Source: Paenibacillus sp. JJ-223 (lineage in GTDB: Bacteria; Bacillota; Bacilli; Paenibacillales; Paenibacillaceae). Taken from it: 33,142 bases of DNA. The notes under the pieces were generated by a model. That model saw nothing but the letters and a program-made list of their open reading frames with translations, made no database searches and was not told where the DNA came from. Shown here in pieces: positions 26,214 through 33,142 of this stretch. Positions within the stretch are counted from its first letter, which is position 1. Every line of letters begins with the position of its first letter. Location: NCBI RefSeq assembly GCF_927798175.1, contig NZ_CAKMMP010000008.1, forward strand, positions 250,582 through 283,723. The letters run 5' to 3'. Both the position numbers and the translations under genes were made by a program.

Positions 26214-27398
26214 CTACGAATTCAGAGAAATCGAGCCTATAAATTCGGCAAAAACATCGTTGCCGAACAAAATTCCCTGCTCGCTCAGACGGAAGCCGTC
26301 TTCCGTCCGTTCAAGCAGCCCGGCATTCAGCAATTTGGTTAACTGTTTGGCAAACACTTCTTCCATTGGTATGCCGAATTGCTCTTGAAAACGTGATGCA
26401 GACGCCCCTTCCAGCATTCTCAGCCCAACCATCAGGAAATCCTCCATCGCTTCCTCGCGGCTGATCTCTGCATGATCCAGACGGGGCAAGCCTGTTTTGG
26501 CAGCCTCCACATAGGGGTTGATGCCTTTGATATTCATATGACGCTGACGGCCAACGTAACCATGCGCCCCCGCTCCGAGGCCATAATAATCTTCGTTGCG
26601 CCAGTATGTTTTGTTATGCCGGCTTTCGAAGCCGGGTTTCGCAAAGTTGCTGATTTCGTATTGCACGTAGCCGGCTTCCTTCATCCGTTTCATCAACAAC
26701 AGATACATTTGCAATTCATCATCTTCATGCGGCAGCGGCAGCTGGTTTTTTTGATACAGCGTGTGGAACAACGTATTCTCTTCCACTTTCAGGCTGTAGA
26801 TCGAGTAGTGCGGCAAATGGAGCTCCAGCGCCCGGTCAATGCTCTCGTTCAGCATTTCCACCGTCTGGTTCGGGAGACCGAACATCAGGTCGATGGACAG
26901 ATTGTGCAGCCCTGCGGCGCGCGCGTTTTCGAGACTGCGGTACACGTCATCCGTGTTGTGAATCCGGCCGATGCCTGTCAACAAATCGTTCTGGAACGCT
27001 TGAACGCCAAAGCTGACGCGATTCACGCCGCCTTCTTTCATGACGGCCAGCTTCTCGGCATCCGTTGTTCCCGGGTTGGCCTCCATGGAAAATTCGATGT
27101 CCTCCGCCCAATTCGGGAAATACGTTTTGACAGACTTCAGGAAAAAGGCCATTTCGTCCGGCTTGAGCACGGTTGGCGTCCCCCCGCCTACAAAGATCGT
27201 TTTGATCTCTCCGGGCGGCGTGGCTTTGACGGTATATTCCATCTCCCGCTCGAGTGCATGCAAATAATCCATGACGGGCTGGTCCTTCAGGACGTAGGAA
27301 TTGAAATCACAGTAAAAACATTTGTTGGTGCAAAACGGAATATGCAGGTATACCGCTTGAGGCGCGCCTGCGTTCCGTGTATGTGCTGCCAAGGTCAT
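26214..27398 (-). CDS. hemW: HemW, radical-SAM heme chaperone (formerly HemN-like)
   Basis: Radical SAM protein of 394 residues related to coproporphyrinogen III dehydrogenase HemN, but of the HemW type that binds and delivers heme. The cluster motif CTNKCFYCDF gives C23, C27 and C30. IFVGGGTPTVL and EANPGT follow, then SFGVQAFQNDLL, and the HemW heme-related HNKTYW motif. The N-terminus lacks the extension of true HemN. The start MTLAAHTRNAG at 27398 has GAGGAGGACTCGCC ahead of it; a longer frame from 27464 runs toward the hairpin repeats and is unlikely. It is downstream of lepA as in B. subtilis. Confidence 0.95.
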   Translation of the reverse strand: MTLAAHTRNAGAPQAVYLHIPFCTNKCFYCDFNSYVLKDQPVMDYLHALEREMEYTVKATPPGEIKTIFVGGGTPTVLKPDEMAFFLKSVKTYFPNWAEDIEFSMEANPGTTDAEKLAVMKEGGVNRVSFGVQAFQNDLLTGIGRIHNTDDVYRSLENARAAGLHNLSIDLMFGLPNQTVEMLNESIDRALELHLPHYSIYSLKVEENTLFHTLYQKNQLPLPHEDDELQMYLLLMKRMKEAGYVQYEISNFAKPGFESRHNKTYWRNEDYYGLGAGAHGYVGRQRHMNIKGINPYVEAAKTGLPRLDHAEISREEAMEDFLMVGLRMLEGASASRFQEQFGIPMEEVFAKQLTKLLNAGLLERTEDGFRLSEQGILFGNDVFAEFIGSISLNS

Positions 27399-27482
27399 GG
27401 CGAGTCCTCCTCTATTTGAAAAAGGAAAGCCTTTCGGCTTCCCCTTCAGCTCAGTCATATTCATACTGAATGTTGGTCGTAC

Positions 27483-27612
27483 GGATACACACAGCCGTGT
27501 TGTACCCTGAATTCTTTAATTCAATTTGGATACACACAGCCGTGTTGTACCCAAAATTGAATTGTTACTAATCTAATTCAGGTACACACATCCGTGCTGT
27601 ACCCCGAATTAG
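27483..27612. repeat. Three tandem hairpin-forming repeats between lepA and hemW
   Basis: A 25-base core occurs three times in direct orientation: 27483-27507 and 27528-27552 (identical, GGATACACACAG... GTTGTACCC) and 27581-27605 (GGTACACACATC... GCTGTACCCC). Each core is itself an imperfect palindrome (GG-TACA against TGTA-CC, plus CAC/GTG). The second is flanked by a perfect 10-base inverted repeat, AATTCAATTT / AAATTGAATT (27518-27527, 27554-27563). The third is flanked by CTAATTC / GAATTAG (27573-27579, 27606-27612). The last hairpin starts four bases after the lepA stop. There is no T run, so they are not simple terminators. Confidence 0.85.
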
Positions 27613-27616
27613 AGTG

Positions 27617-29431
27617 TTACTCATCGATTTTCAGCACCGCCATAAACGCTTCCTGCGGCACCTCCACGTTACCCACCTGCTTCATCCGCTTCTTACCTTC
27701 CTTTTGCTTCTCAAGCAGTTTCCGTTTCCGCGAGATGTCGCCGCCGTAACATTTGGCAAGCACGTTTTTGCGCATCGCCTTCACCGTTTCGCGGGCAACG
27801 ACCTTCGTTCCGACCGATGCCTGGATCGGCACCTCGAACATCTGGCGCGGAATCAGCTCGCGCAGCTTCTCGCAGATAATGCGACCGCGGTTGTATGCAC
27901 GATCGCGGTGAACGATGAAGGACAATGCATCGACTTGCTCTCCGTTGAGCAGAATGTCCATTTTGACCAGGTTGGACTGGCGGTAGCCGGACAGCTCATA
28001 ATCGAAGGATGCATATCCTTTGGTGCTGGATTTCAATTGATCAAAGAAATCGTATACGATTTCGGACAACGGAATGTCATACGTAATCGTTACGCGGTTG
28101 CTGTCAAGGTATTCCATGTTAATGTACTCGCCGCGTTTGTTTTGGCACAGCTCCATAATTGTACCTACATAATCGTTGGGCACAATAATGGATGCTTTCA
28201 CGTAAGGCTCCTCGACATAATCGATTCTTCCCACCTCTGGATAGTTGGACGGGTTATCGATTTTGAGTACTTCGCCATTCGTTAGTGTCACGTGATAGAT
28301 AACGCTTGGCGCGGTTGTGATCAAAGGAATGTTGAATTCCCGTTCAATCCGCTCCTGAATAACGTCCATATGCAGCAATCCAAGGAATCCGCAACGGAAC
28401 CCGAATCCAAGCGCGCTTGAAGTTTCCGGTTCGAAGCTGAGCGAAGCATCGTTCAGCTGCAATTTTTCCAGCGCTTCGCGCAGATCGGTGTAATCCGACG
28501 TTTCGATCGGGTACAGACCGCAGTATACCATCGGATTGATTTTGCGGTAACCCGGCAGCGGTTCGGCCGTAGGATTTTTGGCATCCGTCACCGTGTCACC
28601 GACGCGTGTATCGCCGACATGGCGAATACCTGCCACGATGAAGCCAACGTCGCCCACGTTCAGCTCGTCGACGATCGTCATGCGTGGTTTGAAGGCTCCA
28701 ACCTCGATGACCTCAAAGGATTTGCCCGTAGCCATCATTTTGATTTTGGAACCGGATTTGATTTTGCCGTCAATGACGCGCACATATACGATAACGCCTT
28801 TGTACGGATCATAGTGAGAGTCGAAAATCAATGCTTTCAAAGGCTCGTCCGGATCGCCTGACGGCGCGGGAACCTTCTGCACGACCTGTTCCAGAATCTC
28901 TTTGATGCCGATGCCCGCTTTGGCCGAGGCCAGTACGGCTTCGCTCGCATCAAGGCCGATCACGTCCTCGACTTCCTGCTTCACCCGGTCGGGATCGGCG
29001 CTCGGAAGGTCGATTTTGTTGATCACCGGCAAAATCTCCAGATTGTTGTCGAGGGCCAAGTACACGTTGGCCAGCGTCTGCGCTTCAATCCCCTGAGCAG
29101 CGTCCACCACGAGCAATGCGCCTTCGCATGCCGCAAGGCTTCGAGAAACCTCATACGTGAAATCGACGTGTCCCGGTGTATCGATCAAGTTGAGCAGGTA
29201 TTCTTCGCCGTCGTCTGCCTTGTAAGACAGGGCGACTGCCTGCAATTTAATCGTAATTCCGCGTTCACGTTCGAGATCCATCTGGTCGAGCACCTGCTCC
29301 TGCATTTCCCGCGAGGTGAGAGCACCCGTGTACTCCAAGATCCGGTCCGCCAATGTCGATTTCCCGTGATCTATATGTGCAATAATTGAAAAGTTGCGAA
29401 TTTTACGTTGTCTTTCCCGAATGTCAGTCAT
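27617..29431 (-). CDS. lepA: LepA (EF4), ribosome-associated GTPase
   Basis: Translation GTPase of 604 residues that acts on stalled or assembling ribosomes. The GTP-binding domain shows AHIDHGKST (G1), DTPGHVDFT (G3) and NKIDLP (G4) in the first 135 residues. EF-G-like domains follow, then the LepA-specific C-terminal domain ([21 protein letters not shown], and [19 protein letters not shown] near the end). The ATG follows GGGGGTAAGG. It has its own sigma-A promoter at 29469-29497 and heads the lepA-hemW unit; its stop is followed at once by the hairpin repeats. Confidence 0.98.
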   Translation of the reverse strand: MTDIRERQRKIRNFSIIAHIDHGKSTLADRILEYTGALTSREMQEQVLDQMDLERERGITIKLQAVALSYKADDGEEYLLNLIDTPGHVDFTYEVSRSLAACEGALLVVDAAQGIEAQTLANVYLALDNNLEILPVINKIDLPSADPDRVKQEVEDVIGLDASEAVLASAKAGIGIKEILEQVVQKVPAPSGDPDEPLKALIFDSHYDPYKGVIVYVRVIDGKIKSGSKIKMMATGKSFEVIEVGAFKPRMTIVDELNVGDVGFIVAGIRHVGDTRVGDTVTDAKNPTAEPLPGYRKINPMVYCGLYPIETSDYTDLREALEKLQLNDASLSFEPETSSALGFGFRCGFLGLLHMDVIQERIEREFNIPLITTAPSVIYHVTLTNGEVLKIDNPSNYPEVGRIDYVEEPYVKASIIVPNDYVGTIMELCQNKRGEYINMEYLDSNRVTITYDIPLSEIVYDFFDQLKSSTKGYASFDYELSGYRQSNLVKMDILLNGEQVDALSFIVHRDRAYNRGRIICEKLRELIPRQMFEVPIQASVGTKVVARETVKAMRKNVLAKCYGGDISRKRKLLEKQKEGKKRMKQVGNVEVPQEAFMAVLKIDE

Positions 29432-29468
29432 TCCTTACCCCCAGAAACAGCCTAGTGTCAATCGCTTC

Positions 29469-29497
29469 ATTATACCAGTAGATGAAGGGAGCATCAA
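29469..29497 (-). promoter_or_regulatory. Sigma-A promoter of lepA
   Basis: On the minus strand TTGATG (29492-29497), 17 bases, then a perfect TATAAT (29469-29474) preceded by TGG, an extended -10. It stands about 37 bases upstream of the lepA start. Confidence 0.85.
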
Positions 29498-29583
29498 TCC
29501 CGCTTTGCCTCAACTTTGACATTCAGGAGATGATTAGGAGGCTCCCCCGGTTCCTTCCTAGTGTCCCATGAGGGTAAGGGTTT

Positions 29584-29955
29584 CTATTCGGCTACACCGC
29601 TGAACAAGGAAACGACCCACTTGATACCGCTATGAGACAAGTTCTGCAGCAATCCCGCCGTTTTCTCGGCGAGCACGTCCACCGTAGCTTTGTCCTGTTC
29701 TGCACCCAGAACCTGACTTGGCGTCTGGACAGGCACGAACGGCCGCTCGCTCACCTCCTGTTGTTCGGGCTGGGCGGGCTGTTCAGGCTCCAGTCGAGTC
29801 GCCGGTACCGCCGGCTCTGTGCCGGCGACCGTTGATGTGTTCTGCGATGGAGTCGTATTGATCTGCAACCCTCCCCCGGCTAACTGCATGCCGAGAAGAA
29901 TGCCGATCAGCATAAGCACAACGATGGACAGCAACCTTTTTCCGAATCTGGACAC
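29584..29955 (-). CDS. yqxA: YqxA-like small membrane-anchored protein (DUF3679 type)
   Basis: A 123-residue protein with one N-terminal membrane segment (about residues 8-27, LLSIVVLMLIGILLGMQLAGG) and a Pro/Glu/Gln-rich extracytoplasmic middle. A short C-terminal region near 85-123 contains KTAGLLQNLSHSGIKWVVSLFSGV. The assignment rests on position: in B. subtilis yqxA lies between spoIIP and lepA, as here. The start is GTG at 29955 preceded by AAGGGGGCGTAGG. It follows spoIIP by 34 bases and is likely co-transcribed with it, which suggests a sporulation role, but its function is not known. Confidence 0.75.
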   Translation of the reverse strand: MSRFGKRLLSIVVLMLIGILLGMQLAGGGLQINTTPSQNTSTVAGTEPAVPATRLEPEQPAQPEQQEVSERPFVPVQTPSQVLGAEQDKATVDVLAEKTAGLLQNLSHSGIKWVVSLFSGVAE

Positions 29956-29989
29956 ACCCTACGCCCCCTTATTTTAAAGACTTGCGTCA

Positions 29990-31297
29990 TCAACTTCCTT
30001 TAGATTTGGTTCCGGCACTCGCTTTATCCACCTGTTGGTCTTCCCAATAGACCTCGGCGATCATGTCCGCGAGCACCTTGGACGTGCTCTCCAGTTCTTT
30101 GGCCGTATTGTCGATCCCGCCGATCTCGATCAGGATGCTGTGGGGAGACAGCGTCTGGTTGTATTCGCCGTTATTGGCACCGCCGCCATCCTTGCCCCAT
30201 ACGCCGCGGGAAACGCCGGGATACTTCGCCTCCAGTTTTTTATGGATTCTGGCCGCAAAGGCTTCGTTCTTGCGCCAATTTGGATTTTCGTGCCCGATGA
30301 TGAAATACACCTTGGCATAACCGACTCCATCAATCGTCGTCGTCGTTTTGCTGTGGCGCTGCGAGTCCCGGTGGATGTCGATCAGATATGTCAAGTCATC
30401 GTTTTGGGCCAGCGCAGCTTTTACAGTCTGCCGTGAATATTTATAAGAATAATTCCAGTTGTAGTCCTTTACGACAGAAGGGTAGTCATCCTTAGCATGC
30501 TCCACGCCGACGCCCAGCTTCTCCAGACTGTCAGCCAAATAGGTTCCCACTTGAAAAACATTTCCCGTCGGCTTCGCCGAAGAAGGATTGTCGCTTTTGG
30601 TGCCAAGCAACGGATTGTAGCCCTCCCGAGGGTGAGAGTGATAAACGAGAATGGATTTTTTCTCCGGTTTCGATGCTTGGCCTCCCTGTTTGCCTCCATC
30701 ATGTTTCCCTCCATCGCTGACAGGCGGGTCGTTCCCAGCCTCCCCCTTGCCCGGATCTTCCTGTGAAGGAGAAGTATTGTCCTGTTCCGGCGGCTCGTGC
30801 AAACCGGCATCGGGTTCCTCGCCATCTGCCGAAGCCGAATCGGTAACGCCCGGATCGGGTTGATAATCCTCAGGCGCCTCCGCACGTTCGTTTCCCGATC
30901 CGTGCCTCAGCAGTACAGGCTGATTGGCGCCCATGCCAGGCATTTCCCTGGCGATCAAGCTTTTAGGGTCCTGCGGATTTACGTTCGTCAACATTTGAAA
31001 CACAAAGTTCGTCAAATTTTCGCCTGAAAACGCGGACTGCTGGTCATCCCCCTTTAAATGGGGCATCTCCATGCCTAACATATCAAGAAAAAAATGACTG
31101 GAAACGGCACTTGCGAACCCTTTCATCGAAGCCACCGGAGAATTATTCAATCGTTTTTCGGCCATGCCCCCAAGTCCAAGAATGACGAAGAATAACGCCG
31201 AAATGATCATCAGCAGCAGCAATGTCCGACCCATGGCCAGCACATGCAGGCATCTTTTTTTCCATTTTCCGATATTCCACGATATGATTTTGTTCAT
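29990..31297 (-). CDS. spoIIP: SpoIIP, stage II sporulation peptidoglycan hydrolase
   Basis: Mother-cell amidase/endopeptidase that works with SpoIID and SpoIIM to thin septal peptidoglycan and drive engulfment. The protein has 435 residues. There is a cytoplasmic start (MNKIISWNIGKWKKR), one membrane segment at about 24-44, and a Pro/Gly/Asp-rich linker at about 135-212. The catalytic domain has YHSHPRE (219-225), DIHRD (307-311) and EIGG (391-394), the putative zinc and catalytic residues. The start at 31297 has AAGGAGACAGAAGCG upstream; the open frame extends another 52 codons through the gpr terminator and is rejected. I could not find a clear sigma-E promoter in the 226 bases before it. 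Confidence 0.95.
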   Translation of the reverse strand: MNKIISWNIGKWKKRCLHVLAMGRTLLLLMIISALFFVILGLGGMAEKRLNNSPVASMKGFASAVSSHFFLDMLGMEMPHLKGDDQQSAFSGENLTNFVFQMLTNVNPQDPKSLIAREMPGMGANQPVLLRHGSGNERAEAPEDYQPDPGVTDSASADGEEPDAGLHEPPEQDNTSPSQEDPGKGEAGNDPPVSDGGKHDGGKQGGQASKPEKKSILVYHSHPREGYNPLLGTKSDNPSSAKPTGNVFQVGTYLADSLEKLGVGVEHAKDDYPSVVKDYNWNYSYKYSRQTVKAALAQNDDLTYLIDIHRDSQRHSKTTTTIDGVGYAKVYFIIGHENPNWRKNEAFAARIHKKLEAKYPGVSRGVWGKDGGGANNGEYNQTLSPHSILIEIGGIDNTAKELESTSKVLADMIAEVYWEDQQVDKASAGTKSKGS

Positions 31298-31451
31298 CGC
31301 TTCTGTCTCCTTCCCTGCTGGACAACTCTTATATTTCAACTCTATGAGCCTGTCCGGTTTGCTAGAACAAAAAGAAGAAGATTTCCCCCAGAATTTCTGT
31401 GAGATAAGCCGAACGGACCAAAACCTCCACGCAGCTAAAAAAAGAAACGCC

Positions 31452-31488
31452 AAAAAAGAGAGACCCGATAGATTCGGATGCTCTCTTT
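31452..31488 (-). terminator. Terminator after gpr
   Basis: On the minus strand AAAGAGAG, an inner CCGA/TCGG pair, CTCTCTTT and further T. It lies 36 bases beyond the gpr stop and separates gpr from spoIIP. Confidence 0.88.
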
Positions 31489-31523
31489 GCGAAATTCCAT
31501 ATTTTTGATATGACCAATTAAGC

Positions 31524-32528
31524 TTAATGTGTATATGCTGCTACATTTTCGGCCTTTACCGCTTCATGAAGCGCAGCATTCAAGCCCGTCGCGACAATGT
31601 TCGCGATGTCCTCGATAAATTCATCGATTTCCTTCGGCGTCACGATCAAATCATGGCCCAGGGGCTCCAGCACCTCTTTTACCAAGCTAAGGCGATCATT
31701 CTCGCTGATTTCGTCAAGCATTCCCATGATTTGTTTCGTCTGCTCCGTTTCCTGGCGAAAATGGGAGCGCATCATCTCGATGGCGTTGTTCACGATGGTG
31801 GAGGCATAACAAACCGTGGGAACGCCGATTGCAATACACGGCACGCCCAAAATTTCACGCGTCAACCCGCGCCGTTTGTTGCCGATGCCCGAACCGGGGT
31901 GAATGCCGATATCCGCCACTTGAATCGTTGTGTTGACGCGTTCAAGGGAACGGGAAGCGAGCGAATCGATCGCGATGATGGCATCCGGCTTTGTGCGTTC
32001 CACGATACCCTGTACGATGTCGCTCGACTCGATGCCTGTTGTGCCCAGTACGCCGGGAGCGATTGCGCTAACCTCGCGATAACCGGGAGCAACCTGATCC
32101 GGCATAAGTTCGAAATATTGGCGGGTCACCATCAGGTTCTCTACCACCAGCGGACCGAGCGCATCGGGCGTTACGTTCAGGTTGCCGAGCCCTACCACCA
32201 ACACCTTGGACGTTTTGTTGATCCCGGCCTTGGTCAAGAAATCCTCCATTTCACGCGTGAATGCCGCTGCCACACGTTCCTGCAATTCGGTGTCGCCATT
32301 GCGCAGCGACGGTACCTCAAGCGTGACGTAATGCCCTTTGACCCGCCCGATTTTCTGCGATGCCGCTTCGTTCAGAACATCGATCCGCGTAATCGTGATG
32401 CCGTCCTTTTCCTCCACGTCTTCTTGCAAACCGGGAATACCCGTGTTTGGCTCGGCATGTTGAACCATCTCCCTCGATTCGATCGCAAGGTCGGTACGAA
32501 CCGCGTACTTTCGCAAATCCAATGTCAT
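31524..32528 (-). CDS. gpr: GPR, germination protease for small acid-soluble spore proteins
   Basis: Spore-specific endopeptidase of 334 residues, made as a zymogen in the forespore, which degrades DNA-protecting SASPs at germination. The N-terminus MTLDLRKYAVRTDLAIESREM has the typical GPR propeptide pattern, in which the self-processing site resembles the SASP cleavage sequence. The core has VVGLGNLNVTPDALGP, VLGTTGIESSDIVQGI and IAIDSLASRSLERVNTTIQ; family aspartates fall in these segments. The start has AAGGGAGGCAGGAATAC ahead of ATG. A sigma-G-like promoter at 32560-32590 fits forespore expression. It sits head to head with rpsT, as in B. subtilis. Confidence 0.97.
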   Translation of the reverse strand: MTLDLRKYAVRTDLAIESREMVQHAEPNTGIPGLQEDVEEKDGITITRIDVLNEAASQKIGRVKGHYVTLEVPSLRNGDTELQERVAAAFTREMEDFLTKAGINKTSKVLVVGLGNLNVTPDALGPLVVENLMVTRQYFELMPDQVAPGYREVSAIAPGVLGTTGIESSDIVQGIVERTKPDAIIAIDSLASRSLERVNTTIQVADIGIHPGSGIGNKRRGLTREILGVPCIAIGVPTVCYASTIVNNAIEMMRSHFRQETEQTKQIMGMLDEISENDRLSLVKEVLEPLGHDLIVTPKEIDEFIEDIANIVATGLNAALHEAVKAENVAAYTH

Positions 32529-32559
32529 GTATTCCTGCCTCCCTTACCGCATTTGAACA

Positions 32560-32590
32560 TATTGTGTGGGAAAAAGAAGGGCTTTATGCA
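32560..32590 (-). promoter_or_regulatory. Sigma-G-like forespore promoter of gpr
   Basis: On the minus strand TGCATA (32585-32590), 18 bases, then CACAATA (32560-32566), close to the sigma-F/G pattern (TGMATA and CATNNTA). It lies about 32 bases before gpr, whose B. subtilis counterpart is expressed by these forespore factors. Confidence 0.6.
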
Positions 32591-32618
32591 ATGTCACGGA
32601 ACGAAAAAGGAATATTTG

Positions 32619-32647
32619 TTGCAATTTACATGTTAGCATGCTAGAAT
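32619..32647 (+). promoter_or_regulatory. rpsT promoter, sigma-A type
   Basis: TTGCAA (32619-32624), 17 bases, TAGAAT (32642-32647). It is about 58 bases upstream of the rpsT start and divergent from the gpr promoter. Confidence 0.75.
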
Positions 32648-32704
32648 ATTTTAAGTTGTGAAACGTTTGTATTCATGCGATATGCCTTACAGGAGGTGAA
32701 TGTA

Positions 32705-32977
32705 ATGCCAAACATCAAATCCGCTGTTAAACGCGTAAAAACTAGCGACAAGCGCCGTGCACTCAACGCTTCCCAAAAGTCCGCACTCCGTACAGCTGTT
32801 AAAGCTGCCGATGCTGCTCTGGTAAGCACAGAAGTTGAAACTGCAAAAGCTGCGATTCAAGCTGCTTCCAAAAAGCTGGATAAGGCTGTAACTAAAGGTC
32901 TGATTCATAAAAATGCAGCTGCTCGCAAAAAGTCCCGCTTGGCTAAAAAACTGAACGCTCTTTCCGCACAAGCGTAA
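32705..32977 (+). CDS. rpsT: Ribosomal protein S20
   Basis: A 90-residue basic protein of the 30S subunit that binds the 5' domain of 16S rRNA early in assembly. [18 protein letters not shown] at the start and [19 protein letters not shown] near the end are typical S20 sequences, and the remainder is helical. ATG at 32705 follows AGGAGGTGAATGTA; the frame is open ten codons further upstream, across the ribosome site. It is transcribed alone, opposite to gpr, and ends in a clear terminator. Confidence 0.98.
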   Translation: MPNIKSAVKRVKTSDKRRALNASQKSALRTAVKAADAALVSTEVETAKAAIQAASKKLDKAVTKGLIHKNAAARKKSRLAKKLNALSAQA

Positions 32978-33003
32978 TAAGCGTTACTTATACGATGCAT
33001 TGG

Positions 33004-33038
33004 AAAATCCTGAACAGCTTATGCTTTCAGGATTTTTT
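33004..33038 (+). terminator. Terminator of rpsT
   Basis: The perfect 11-bp stem AAAATCCTGAA / TTCAGGATTTT (33004-33014 with 33026-33036) runs into TT. It begins 27 bases after the rpsT stop. Confidence 0.92.
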
Positions 33039-33044
33039 AGCATT

Positions 33045-33142
33045 CTAGAGTAAAAGGCTGGGCAAAACCCAGCCCCTCCTCATCAAACCGTACGTGAGGT
33101 TTTCCCTCATACGGCTTTCCGATGTTCTTCGTTCATGGGCAT
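33045..33142 (-). mobile_element. 3' end of a group II intron (domains V and VI), cut by the window edge
   Basis: Read on the minus strand, 33117-33085 folds as domain V. AAGCCGTA pairs with TACGGTTT, including the AGC catalytic triad; a TGAGG/CCTCA upper stem with a GAAA-containing loop and the two-base CG bulge follow. Just downstream, 33081-33048 forms a domain VI hairpin (GGCTGGG / CCCAGCC at 33056-33074, outer GAG/CTC) with an unpaired A at 33051 in the branch-point position. The exact 3' splice point near 33042-33045 is not fixed. The reverse-transcriptase part would lie beyond the window. The intron sits directly after the rpsT terminator, on the opposite strand. Confidence 0.8.

Noticed and set aside
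27483..27612. CRISPR array
   Set aside because: Only three units, unequal spacing (45 and 53 bases), spacers that pair with each other across the core, and no cas genes.
31298..31451. Sigma-E promoter for spoIIP
   Set aside because: CTCATAG and GTCATAT elements occur but no partner -10 at the proper spacing could be found.

Overview
The window looks like core chromosome of a Gram-positive, endospore-forming member of the Bacillales, most likely Paenibacillus or a close relative. The evidence is gene content and order. The run rpsT / gpr-spoIIP-yqxA-lepA-hemW-(acetyltransferase)-hrcA-grpE-dnaK-dnaJ-(three small genes)-prmA-(M50 protease)-rsmE-mtaB / yqeW follows the Bacillus subtilis order closely. 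It carries sporulation genes (gpr, spoIIP), a perfect CIRCE operator and strong AAGGAGG-type ribosome binding sites. The genus is inferred from general resemblance, not from a database match.

Layout from left to right. (1) 1-11460, minus strand: a DNA double-strand-break repair operon addB-addA-sbcD-sbcC, whose last gene is cut by the window edge. AddAB is the helicase-nuclease that resects breaks for RecA; SbcCD is the Mre11/Rad50-type nuclease that opens hairpins and blocked ends. The addB promoter has an extended -10 and overlaps a 13/14 match to the Bacillus LexA box, so the operon may be SOS-controlled. (2) 11666-14718: an RlmI-like 23S rRNA methyltransferase (minus), divergent from a YqeW-type Na/Pi symporter (plus), which converges on a Nudix hydrolase (minus). 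(3) 14835-18740, minus: prmA, an M50 protease, rsmE and mtaB, i.e. translation-apparatus modification enzymes plus a membrane protease, ending in a strong terminator. (4) 18915-19889, minus: three small poorly known genes, two apparently related to each other, around a 59-codon YfhD-like gene. (5) 20079-25094, minus: the hrcA-grpE-dnaK-dnaJ heat-shock operon with promoter and CIRCE. (6) 25616-29497, minus: lepA and hemW, separated by three hairpin repeats, then a GNAT acetyltransferase preceded by an ARG-box-like site. (7) 29584-32590, minus: yqxA, spoIIP and gpr, with a sigma-G-like promoter before gpr. (8) 32619-33142: rpsT on the plus strand with promoter and terminator, then the 3' end (domains V and VI) of a group II intron on the minus strand.

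Both edges look like assembly-contig ends. On the left, bases 1-77 are the exact reverse complement of 564-640, a typical de Bruijn k-mer length. On the right, the sequence stops about 100 bases inside a group II intron, normally a multicopy element.

Most of the window is well-conserved housekeeping sequence and I do not see a complete unknown defence or biosynthetic system. The least explained elements are the small-gene trio after dnaJ, the hairpin array after lepA, and the apparent LexA and ArgR sites.
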